Shown: piece by piece, positions 6,065-12,401 of the stretch | How positions within the stretch are numbered: position 1 is the stretch's first letter | How the letters are laid out: each line of letters begins with the position of its first letter | Assembly: GCA_040877285.1 (NCBI GenBank) | Contig: JBBDNZ010000187.1 | Coordinates: forward strand, 1 to 12,401 | Length of the DNA: 12,401 nt | From: CANKHA01 sp040877285 | GTDB lineage: Bacteria; Pseudomonadota; Alphaproteobacteria; Rhizobiales; Xanthobacteraceae | Direction of reading: 5' to 3' | The notes under the pieces: generated by a model | Databases searched by the model: none | The model's input: only the letters and a program-made list of their open reading frames with translations | Told to the model about the DNA's origin: nothing | Made by a program: the position numbers and the translations under genes

Positions 6065-7423
6065 TCATTTCTTCCGCGCAAAGGGATTGCGCTTTTCCCG
6101 CAAGATGAGACGGATCGGCGTTCCCGGCAGGTCAAAACATTCGCGCAACCCGTTGACCAGATAGCGGCGGTAGGCATCGGGAAGCGCCGCCGCCCGGGTG
6201 CAGGACAGCACGAAAGTGGGCGGGCGCGTCTTCGGCTGCGTGATGTAGTTGAGCTTCAGCCGCCGGCCCGACACCGCGGGCGGCGGATGCTGCGCCAACG
6301 TCTCCGCCAGCCACCGATTGAGCGCGCTCGTTGGGACGCGCCGGTTCCAGACCGTATAACTCCCGACGATGGCCTGCATCAGGCAGTCAAGACCGGCGCC
6401 GGTCAGGCCGGAGACGGGAACGACAGGCACGCCCCTGACTTGCGGCAGCCAGTGATCGGTTTCCTCGCGCAGCTTTTTGATCGCGCCCGCCTGTTGCGGC
6501 ATCAGATCCGCCTTGCTCATGGCGATGACCAGGGCGCGGCCCTCTTTTTCCACGAGGTCGGCGATGCGCAGGTCCTGGTCCTCGAAGGGACGCTCGGAAT
6601 CGATCAGCAGCACGACCACGTCGGCAAAGCGAACGGCGTTGAGCGCATCCGCCACCGACAGTTTTTCCAGTTTTTCCTGGACTTTGGCGCGCCGCCGCAG
6701 GCCCGCGGTGTCATAGACGTGAAACCGCCGGCCTTGCCAGTTCAACGGCACCACGATGGCATCGCGCGTGATCCCGGCTTCCGGGCCGGTAAGCAGGCGT
6801 TCCTTCCCGAGCAGGCGATTGATGAGCGTCGATTTGCCCACATTGGGGCGCCCGACCACGGCAACGCGGATGGCTGCCGCTTCCGGCGCTTCCGCGGCGG
6901 TCGCAGTCTCGACGATTGCCGCGGTTTGCCCGGGCAGCGCCGCGCGCAGCGCCTCATAAAGATCGGCCATGCCCTCGCCGTGCTCGGCGGAAATCGCGAC
7001 CGGCTCGCCGAGACCGAGTTCAAAGGCTTCCATTGCGCCGGCCTGCCCTGCTCTGCCCTCGCACTTGTTGGCGACAACGATGACAGGCTTGCCGGATTTA
7101 CGCAGGAGATCGGCGAAGCTGCGATCGACCGGCAGCGGACCCGTGCGCGCGTCGACGAGAAAGAACACGGCGTCGGCGTCGGCGACGGCCGCTTGCGTTT
7201 GCGCGCGCATGCGTCCGGACAGGCTTTCCGCCGCGGCATCTTCCAATCCGGCGGTGTCGATGACGGCGAAGTCTAGATCGCCGAGCCGCGCCTCGCCTTC
7301 GCGGCGGTCGCGCGTCACGCCCGGCAAATCATCGACCAGCGCCAGGCGGCGGCCGACAAGGCGGTTAAACAGGGTCGACTTACCGACATTCGGCCGGCCG
7401 ACGATGGCAACTGTGAAGCTCAT
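6065..7423 (-). CDS. der: Ribosome biogenesis GTPase Der (EngA)
   Basis: Tandem GTPase needed for assembly of the 50S ribosomal subunit. The 452 residues hold G domain 1 (about 3-165): P-loop GRPNVGKS 9-16, DTAG 56-59, NKCE 119-122, SAEHG 145-149. G domain 2 (about 185-355) has P-loop GRPNVGKS 191-198, DTAG 238-241, SKAD 303-306 and SGLTG 338-342. A KH-like C-terminal domain follows (about 356-440) with a basic tail RNPFARKK. The guanine-specificity motif of domain 2 is SKAD rather than the usual NKxD, a mild departure; domain 1 has NKCE. The ATG at 7423 starts the canonical MSFTVAIVGRPNVGKS. The ribosome site is weak, and a 15-base GC palindrome (7426-7440) lies directly in front of the start. 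It follows the lipoprotein gene by 38 bases. Confidence 0.97.
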   Translation of the reverse strand: MSFTVAIVGRPNVGKSTLFNRLVGRRLALVDDLPGVTRDRREGEARLGDLDFAVIDTAGLEDAAAESLSGRMRAQTQAAVADADAVFFLVDARTGPLPVDRSFADLLRKSGKPVIVVANKCEGRAGQAGAMEAFELGLGEPVAISAEHGEGMADLYEALRAALPGQTAAIVETATAAEAPEAAAIRVAVVGRPNVGKSTLINRLLGKERLLTGPEAGITRDAIVVPLNWQGRRFHVYDTAGLRRRAKVQEKLEKLSVADALNAVRFADVVVLLIDSERPFEDQDLRIADLVEKEGRALVIAMSKADLMPQQAGAIKKLREETDHWLPQVRGVPVVPVSGLTGAGLDCLMQAIVGSYTVWNRRVPTSALNRWLAETLAQHPPPAVSGRRLKLNYITQPKTRPPTFVLSCTRAAALPDAYRRYLVNGLRECFDLPGTPIRLILREKRNPFARKK

Positions 7424-7425
7424 GA

Positions 7426-7440
7426 CGCGACCCGGTCGCG
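7426..7440. repeat. Short perfect inverted repeat at the der start codon
   Basis: CGCGACC, one base, GGTCGCG: seven-base arms around a single C, two bases upstream of the der ATG. It could hinder ribosome access or serve as a protein site, or be chance in GC-rich DNA. Confidence 0.35.
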
Positions 7441-7461
7441 CGCGGACAAAGGCGCTTTGAA

Positions 7462-7770
7462 TTATCGTGCGGTCGGAGGGGCCGCCGCGGGAGGTTCGGC
7501 AGGCTGGGCCGTCACTGGAGTTACAGGCGCCGTTTCGATGGCCGCTTGCTGATTGCCCTTGATCAATTCGGAAGGAACACCCTCAGGCACGCCAGGCACG
7601 CCGTCGGGAAACACCGGCTTGCGCTGACCCGCCAGCTTCTCTTTCTCGCCGAACCAGTTCTCCGGCATGAGGTCCGTCGGGTCGAATTGCTGGCCGCTGC
7701 TGCAGGCCGAGACAGCGAGGGCGACCGCGAGGATGACGGCGGCCGGGATCGCGCGGTCAATGCGGAACAT
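7462..7770 (-). CDS. Small proline-rich lipoprotein between YfgM-like gene and der, function unknown
   Basis: A 102-residue predicted lipoprotein. It has a signal peptide (MFRIDRA, then hydrophobic AIPAAVILAVALAV) and a lipobox VSAC with Cys23 as the lipidation site, followed by SSGQQ, which carries no Asp at +2 and so favours the outer membrane. The mature part has a polar segment (PTDLMPENWFGEKEKLAGQRK), a PDGVPGVPEGVPSELIKGN motif and a Pro/Ala/Thr-rich tail. The start at 7770 is supported by GGAAGGA six bases upstream; the reading frame extends ten codons further, but that part overlaps the upstream gene. In E. coli the order is yfgM-bamB-der, so this gene sits in the bamB position. A link to outer-membrane protein assembly, for example as a small alphaproteobacterial BAM lipoprotein such as BamF, is speculative. 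Confidence 0.8.
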   Translation of the reverse strand: MFRIDRAIPAAVILAVALAVSACSSGQQFDPTDLMPENWFGEKEKLAGQRKPVFPDGVPGVPEGVPSELIKGNQQAAIETAPVTPVTAQPAEPPAAAPPTAR

Positions 7771-7776
7771 ATCCGG

Positions 7777-7783
7777 TCCTTCC
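7777..7783 (-). promoter_or_regulatory. Ribosome binding site of the small lipoprotein gene
   Basis: GGAAGGA on the minus strand, six bases before the ATG at 7770. It favours this ATG over in-frame starts further upstream and gives a clean lipoprotein signal peptide. Confidence 0.6.
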
Positions 7784-7786
7784 ATG

Positions 7787-8440
7787 TCAGCTTTTGGCAT
7801 TTGCGGCGGTCAATGCCAGCAGCATTTCTATGCGGCGGCGCAGGTTTGGCGTTGCCTGGGCGTCGCCGGTAATCATATCGGCCCATTTGCGGGCCGCTGT
7901 TGCATCGCCCGCGCGCCAGGCGGAAAGCGTCAGCAGCTCGCGCGCGACGTTGCGGTAGGTGCGGTCCGCCGCCGTCAGCGGCTCAAGCCGCTGCAGCATA
8001 GTCGCGTACGGCTCGCTGTCGGCCAAGAGAGCGCCGGCGCGCACGGCCGCAAGATCGCGCATGGTCTGGGGCGTCTGCTGATCGGCCGCAATGACGTCAT
8101 AGGCTTCGACCGCGGCCTTCGGGTCGCGTTGCGCCAGCTCGGCGGCGGCCTGCAGGCGCGCGAGGTCGCGATAGCCCGCCGCATTACTTTCGGCGATCTT
8201 GGCGAAAGCGGTTTCGGCCTCCGCGCGCTTGCCTTCCGTACTGAGGGTCATGGCTGCGTTGAAGGCGGCGCCCACCTCGGCGGCCTTTTTCGCTTCCCAC
8301 CACTGATAGAGGCGCCAGCCGGCAATCAAAAGAACGAGTAGGATCATGCCGGTGACGATATAATTTTGGTAGCGCTCCCACAGCTTCAGCAGCTTCTCGC
8401 GCCTGACTTCCTCGTTGATCTCCCTGAAAACGTCGGACAC
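7787..8440 (-). CDS. YfgM-like, membrane-anchored TPR protein (ancillary SecYEG translocon/periplasmic chaperone family)
   Basis: A 217-residue protein with a charged cytoplasmic N-terminus (MSDVFREINEEVRREKLLKLWERY), one membrane helix (about 27-44, YIVTGMILLVLLIAGWRL) and an Ala-rich helical periplasmic part resembling the tetratricopeptide-like fold of the YfgM/TPR_21 family. E. coli YfgM binds SecYEG and PpiD and helps periplasmic folding; the same role here is inferred. The GTG start at 8440 is chosen because GGGGAG lies six bases upstream and the protein then begins with the conserved-looking SDVFREINEEVRRE. The frame reaches upstream to 8488, but that extra segment looks non-coding. 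The gap to the lipoprotein gene is 16 bases, so they are co-transcribed, probably with der. Confidence 0.85.
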   Translation of the reverse strand: MSDVFREINEEVRREKLLKLWERYQNYIVTGMILLVLLIAGWRLYQWWEAKKAAEVGAAFNAAMTLSTEGKRAEAETAFAKIAESNAAGYRDLARLQAAAELAQRDPKAAVEAYDVIAADQQTPQTMRDLAAVRAGALLADSEPYATMLQRLEPLTAADRTYRNVARELLTLSAWRAGDATAARKWADMITGDAQATPNLRRRIEMLLALTAANAKS

Positions 8441-8446
8441 CAAATT

Positions 8447-8452
8447 CTCCCC
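8447..8452 (-). promoter_or_regulatory. Ribosome binding site of the YfgM-like gene
   Basis: GGGGAG on the minus strand, six bases before the GTG at 8440. It supports this GTG over the start further upstream at 8488. Confidence 0.6.
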
Positions 8453-8523
8453 AACTCTCTGTAATTCCGCCGGTCTTCGAGTAAGCACCTAACGTAGCGA
8501 TATGGCGCAGGCAAGGCAAAAGC

Positions 8524-8541
8524 TTAACCCGCAAAGGTTAA
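8524..8541. promoter_or_regulatory. Inverted repeat TTAACC-N6-GGTTAA upstream of the YfgM-like gene
   Basis: A perfect six-base inverted repeat in the 132-base spacer between panB and the YfgM-like gene, about 85 bases before the latter's start. It resembles an operator for a dimeric regulator. The TTAACC arms look like CtrA half-sites, but the ten-base gap between the TTAA cores does not match the CtrA spacing. A weak TTGCCT/TACGTT promoter-like pair lies just downstream on the minus strand. No terminator-like hairpin follows panB. Confidence 0.3.
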
Positions 8542-8572
8542 ATGCGTCCGCCTGGAACGGAAGCTCTCAGCC

Positions 8573-9403
8573 CTACTTGGCCTTCTTGGTCTTCATGGCA
8601 TAGACGTGCTCGGGACCCGGAAAATTCCGCCCCCGCACGTCCGCCGCGTAGTTCCGCACCGCCGCCTCGATCGAAGGCCCGAGATCGGTGTAGCGCTTGA
8701 CGAATTTCGGCACCTGCGGGGACAGGCCGAGCATGTCTTCAAGGACGAGGATCTGGCCGTCGCAGGCGGGGCTCGCGCCGATGCCGATGGTGGGGATCGG
8801 GATCTGTTCGGTAAGGCGCCGAGCGAGCGGCTCAGCCACGGCCTCGATCACGACTGAAAAGGCTCCCGCCTCGGCGACCGCGCGGCCGTCGTCTTCGAAA
8901 CCGGCCCACTCATGTTCCTCGCGCCCCCGCGCCCGGAAGGAGCCGAGCACGTTCACCGCCTGCGGCGTCATGCCGATATGCGCCATGACCGGCACGCCGC
9001 GTTCGACCAGGAAGGCGATAGTCTCGGCCATGCGCCGTCCGCCTTCGAGCTTAATCGCGCCGCAGCCGGTTTCCTTCAACACTCGCGCGGCGGAATGGAA
9101 CGCCTGCTCCTTCGACGCCTCGTAGGAGCCGAACGGCATATCGACCACGACCAGCGCGCGTTTCGAGCCGCGCATCACCGCGCGGCCTTGCAGGATCATC
9201 ATGTCGAGGGTGACCGGGATGGTGGTCTCCAGGCCATGCATCACCATGCCGAGCGAGTCGCCGACCAGGATGACGTCGCAATACTGATCGAGAATGCGCG
9301 CGGTATGGGCGTGGTAGGAGGTCAGGCAAACGATAGGTTCGCCGCCTTTGCGCGCGCCGATGTCGGGCGCGGTGAGCCGCTTCTCCATTTGCTGCGCGGA
9401 CAT
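8573..9403 (-). CDS. panB: 3-methyl-2-oxobutanoate hydroxymethyltransferase (ketopantoate hydroxymethyltransferase)
   Basis: First committed enzyme of pantothenate and hence CoA synthesis; it adds a hydroxymethyl group from methylene-tetrahydrofolate to alpha-ketoisovalerate, Mg-dependent. The 276 residues form the expected single barrel domain. Visible landmarks are the N-terminal CLTSYHAHTARILDQ (26-40), the metal and substrate motif VGDSLGMVMHG (47-57, Asp49), VVDMPFGSYE (86-95, Asp88), KLEGG (118-122, Glu120), AHIGMTPQ (141-148), the catalytic-base region VIEAV (185-189, Glu187) and IGIGAS..CDGQ (207-216). The ATG at 9403 has GGGAGG five bases upstream, which settles the start. It lies 16 bases after the eno stop, so the two are very likely co-transcribed. 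No panC is visible next to it. Confidence 0.97.
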   Translation of the reverse strand: MSAQQMEKRLTAPDIGARKGGEPIVCLTSYHAHTARILDQYCDVILVGDSLGMVMHGLETTIPVTLDMMILQGRAVMRGSKRALVVVDMPFGSYEASKEQAFHSAARVLKETGCGAIKLEGGRRMAETIAFLVERGVPVMAHIGMTPQAVNVLGSFRARGREEHEWAGFEDDGRAVAEAGAFSVVIEAVAEPLARRLTEQIPIPTIGIGASPACDGQILVLEDMLGLSPQVPKFVKRYTDLGPSIEAAVRNYAADVRGRNFPGPEHVYAMKTKKAK

Positions 9404-9408
9404 GGCTA

Positions 9409-9414
9409 CCTCCC
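9409..9414 (-). promoter_or_regulatory. Ribosome binding site of panB
   Basis: GGGAGG on the minus strand with five bases before the ATG at 9403. It is the strongest ribosome site in the window and excludes the longer in-frame start at 9454, inside eno. Confidence 0.7.
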
Positions 9415-9419
9415 GCCGC

Positions 9420-10703
<1,284 letters not shown>

Positions 10704-10814
10704 GGGGCTCCCGGCGGTCAAGTGCTGCCGCGCTTCTACAGGATGAACGATGCCCTTGTCATGTCCCGCCAAAGCGGTGCATCCAATGGCGGAACAGGCT
10801 TGGATAACGATTAA
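10704..10814. promoter_or_regulatory. Divergent promoter spacer between eno and queF
   Basis: This 111-base spacer must hold the promoters of both eno (minus) and queF (plus). On the minus strand ATGACA, 16 bases, TGTAGA is a possible eno promoter with a good -35 and a poor -10. Toward queF, GGATAACGATTAA just before the start is AT-rich but no convincing promoter pair is visible. A CCGCCA (10766-10771)/TGGCGG (10787-10792) inverted repeat lies in the middle. I see no preQ1 riboswitch-like structure. Confidence 0.35.
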
Positions 10815-11267
10815 ATGGCCAAAAGGACGCGTCACCTCGGTAAGGAAAGCCGCATTCCGGCGTCGCCGGACAAGGCGGTGCTCGACCGCGTGCCCAATCC
10901 GCACCCGGACACGTATTATGTGGCGCGCTTCACCGCGCCGGAATTTACCGTGCTGTGCCCGATCACCGGCCAGCCCGACTTCGCGCACCTTGTCATCGAC
11001 TATGTGCCGAACCGCTGGCTCTTGGAGTCGAAGTCGCTCAAGCTTTATCTCGCGAGCTTCCGCAATCACGGCGCCTTCCACGAGGATTGCACGGTCGCCA
11101 TCGGCAAGAAGCTGGCGAAGTATCTGGCCCCGCGCTTCTTGCGCATCGGCGGCTATTGGTATCCGCGCGGCGGCATTCCCATCGACGTGTTCTGGCAGAC
11201 CGGCAAGCTGCCGGCCGGCCTATGGCTGCCGGACCAGGGCGTCGCGCCCTATCGCGGGCGCGGATAA
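10815..11267 (+). CDS. queF: NADPH-dependent 7-cyano-7-deazaguanine (preQ0) reductase
   Basis: Reduces the nitrile of preQ0 to the amine preQ1 in queuosine tRNA-modification synthesis; cytosolic. Its 150 residues match the short single-domain (YkvM-type) QueF. The start MAKRTRHLGKESRIPASP looks family-typical. The catalytic Cys48 lies in FTVLCPITGQPDFAHL, with Asp55 in the same motif; the QueF signature ESKSLKLYLASFRNHGAFHE spans 71-90 and supplies the conserved Glu90. The C-terminus GGYWYPRGGIPIDVFWQTG (112-130) is also typical. It is the only plus-strand gene here and no other queuosine gene is adjacent. The ribosome site is weak. Its last 19 bases overlap, tail to tail, the end of the thiE-like gene. 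A 7-bp GC hairpin (11243-11262) sits in the final codons and a run of six T (11278-11283) follows 15 bases later. Confidence 0.96.
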   Translation: MAKRTRHLGKESRIPASPDKAVLDRVPNPHPDTYYVARFTAPEFTVLCPITGQPDFAHLVIDYVPNRWLLESKSLKLYLASFRNHGAFHEDCTVAIGKKLAKYLAPRFLRIGGYWYPRGGIPIDVFWQTGKLPAGLWLPDQGVAPYRGRG

Positions 11268-11875
11268 GCGGCGAGCATTTTTTCGATTTCTTTTCCCGGA
11301 TCGGCGGCGCGCATAACGCCGCCCATGACGGCCACGCCGGTTGCTCCGGCGGCGAGGCAATCGGAGATTGTCTGGAGCGTGACGCCGCCGATGGCGATGA
11401 CGGGAACGCGCGAAGCTTTCACGATAACCGCGAGTCCTTCCGGCCCGAGTGCCGGGCCGTAGCCCGGTTTGCTCGCCGTTTCAAAAACCGGTCCCGCGAT
11501 CACATAATCGAGCGGCGCCGGATCGACCTTGCGCGCTTCCGCTGCGCTATGAACGGAGAGTCCGACCAGCGCGTCCTTGCCCAGAATACGCCGCGCCGTG
11601 GCCGCATCGTTTCCGGCGGAAAGATGCACGCCGTGCGCCTTTGCATGTAGTGCAGTTGTTGGATCGCCGTGCAAGGTGACGCGCGCATTATACGGCCTCG
11701 CCCGTTGCAAAAGTTCACCCAGCAGCGCCGTCTGGTCCGCTTCCGGCAAATCTTTTTCGCGCAGGCTGATCCAACGGCATCCTGCCGCCAATGCCGCAAC
11801 GGCGATGTCGAGTATATTTTCGCGCGCCTGACTGCGATCGGTGATGAGCAGAAGCGGCGGCGCAGGAAGCGTCAC
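11249..11875 (-). CDS. Thiamine phosphate synthase family protein (ThiE or TenI-like)
   Basis: A 208-residue TIM-barrel protein of the ThiE/TenI superfamily. ThiE joins the pyrimidine and thiazole halves of thiamine; TenI isomerises the thiazole. Motifs: LLLITDR (8-14), SLREKDL (37-43), TLHGD (67-71), GVHL (82-85), GLSVHSAAEA (105-114), GPVFETASKPGYGP (128-141), IAIGG (160-164) and GVAVMGGVMRA (180-190). SVHS and FETASK are closer to TenI as I know it, and the usual ThiE NDR and GQxD metal motifs are not clear, so the exact reaction is open. The GTG start at 11875 overlaps the thiG stop in a GTGA junction, so translation is coupled and a thiamine role is strongly implied. Its 3' end overlaps queF by 19 bases. 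Confidence 0.87.
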   Translation of the reverse strand: MTLPAPPLLLITDRSQARENILDIAVAALAAGCRWISLREKDLPEADQTALLGELLQRARPYNARVTLHGDPTTALHAKAHGVHLSAGNDAATARRILGKDALVGLSVHSAAEARKVDPAPLDYVIAGPVFETASKPGYGPALGPEGLAVIVKASRVPVIAIGGVTLQTISDCLAAGATGVAVMGGVMRAADPGKEIEKMLAAYPRPR

Positions 11876-12401
11876 GTCCCGACAAGGCCGAATTGCGGGC
11901 TCGACGGCTCGGCGTTGCGGCGCTTGGGGATGCGGCCGGACAGATAAGCGAGCCGCCCCGCCTCGACCGCCGACTTCATCGCCGCCGCCATTTGCACGGG
12001 ATCATTGGCTTTCGATACCGCCGTGTTGAGCAGCACCGCGGCGCAACCAAGCTCCATGGCGAGCGCCGCATCGGACGCCGTGCCGATGCCGGCGTCGAGC
12101 ACCACGGGCACCGGACTGCGCGCGCAGATCAGCTCGATCAGATGCGGATTGGAAATGCCTAAGCCCGAGCCGATGGGCGAGCCGAGCGGCATCACCGCCG
12201 CCGCGCCGAGGTCGGCCAGCTTGCGGCAGGCGACCGGATCGTCGTTGCAATAAGGCAGCACGACGAAATCCTTGGCGATCAGCGCCTCCGTCGCCTTCAG
12301 CAGTTCCTCCACGTCGGGGTAGAGCAATTCGCGGTCGCCGATCACTTCCAGCTTGATCCAGTTTGTCTCCAGCGCCTCGCGCGCCAATTCGGCGGTGAGC
12401 A
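11872..12401 (-). CDS. thiG: Thiazole synthase, 5' end beyond window
   Basis: ThiG makes the thiazole phosphate moiety of thiamine from deoxyxylulose phosphate, dehydroglycine or its glycine/tyrosine-derived equivalent, and ThiS-thiocarboxylate. The 175 complete codons present cover the C-terminal two thirds of a roughly 260-residue protein. Visible are the region of the Schiff-base lysine (WIKLEVIGD), LLYPD, VLPYCNDDPV, MPLGSPIGSGLGI, the phosphate-binding DAGIGTASDAA, LNTAVSKANDPV and AVEAGRLAYLSGRIPKR. The frame is open through the right edge, so the true start lies outside; the TTG at 12387 within it is internal. The stop is shared with the GTG of the thiE-like gene in a 4-base overlap. 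This indicates a thiamine operon running leftward from outside the window. Confidence 0.96.
   Translation of the reverse strand, partial: LTAELAREALETNWIKLEVIGDRELLYPDVEELLKATEALIAKDFVVLPYCNDDPVACRKLADLGAAAVMPLGSPIGSGLGISNPHLIELICARSPVPVVLDAGIGTASDAALAMELGCAAVLLNTAVSKANDPVQMAAAMKSAVEAGRLAYLSGRIPKRRNAEPSSPQFGLVGT

Noticed and set aside
10704..10814. preQ1 riboswitch upstream of queF
   Set aside because: No compact hairpin followed by an A-rich tail near the ribosome site is seen in the 111-base spacer.
10704..11081. N-terminal extension of enolase up to 11081
   Set aside because: The frame is open, but the sequence lies opposite queF and lacks enolase features; MTAIVDIIGREILDSRGNP at 10703 is the canonical start with a ribosome site.
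11243..11283. Intrinsic terminator for queF (7-bp GC hairpin plus six T)
   Set aside because: The T run begins 15 bases after the stem, too far for a normal factor-independent terminator, and the hairpin lies inside the coding sequence.

Overview
The window is about 12.4 kb of GC-rich, tightly packed chromosomal DNA. It looks like core genome of an alphaproteobacterium, most likely of the Hyphomicrobiales (Rhizobiales). The grounds are a pyruvate dehydrogenase E1 split into alpha and beta subunits with a lipoyl domain on E1 beta, the ftsB-pdhA-pdhB-pdhC-lpdA order, a TTAA-N7-TTAA CtrA-type box in front of ftsB, and CCCCTCACC/CTCTCCCC palindromic repeats of a kind I associate with this group. 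I saw no tRNA, rRNA, CRISPR array, transposase or phage gene. No gene-free stretch is longer than 164 bases.

Layout, left to right. Positions 1-5425, all minus strand, hold the pyruvate dehydrogenase operon read from right to left: pdhA (E1 alpha), pdhB (E1 beta with lipoyl domain), pdhC (E2), a small two-helix membrane protein, and lpdA (E3, 3' end cut by the window). Positions 5590-5907 hold ftsB (divisome). A hairpin followed by a short T run lies between ftsB and pdhA. Positions 6065-8440 hold der (double GTPase for ribosome assembly), a 102-residue lipoprotein and a YfgM-like membrane-anchored protein. Positions 8573-10703 hold panB and eno. All of these are on the minus strand. queF (10815-11267) is the only plus-strand gene. 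It diverges from eno and overlaps, tail to tail, the end of a minus-strand thiamine pair: thiE/tenI-like (11249-11875) and thiG (11872 to the window edge, 5' end missing).

The genes fit together metabolically. Enolase makes phosphoenolpyruvate, PDH turns pyruvate into acetyl-CoA, PanB starts pantothenate and hence CoA synthesis, and ThiG with the ThiE/TenI-like enzyme helps make the thiamine diphosphate that E1 needs. That link is inference; only the PDH genes are clearly one functional unit.

The most unusual structure is inside pdhC. The flexible linker between the lipoyl domain and the E3-binding domain is enlarged by palindromic repeat DNA (about 2424-2612) that is read through in frame. 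It includes two related 26-nt hairpin units, 39 nt apart, whose differences include two compensatory base-pair swaps. A second point of interest is the CtrA-type box 25 bases upstream of ftsB. A third is a small lipoprotein in the position that bamB occupies in the E. coli yfgM-bamB-der cluster.
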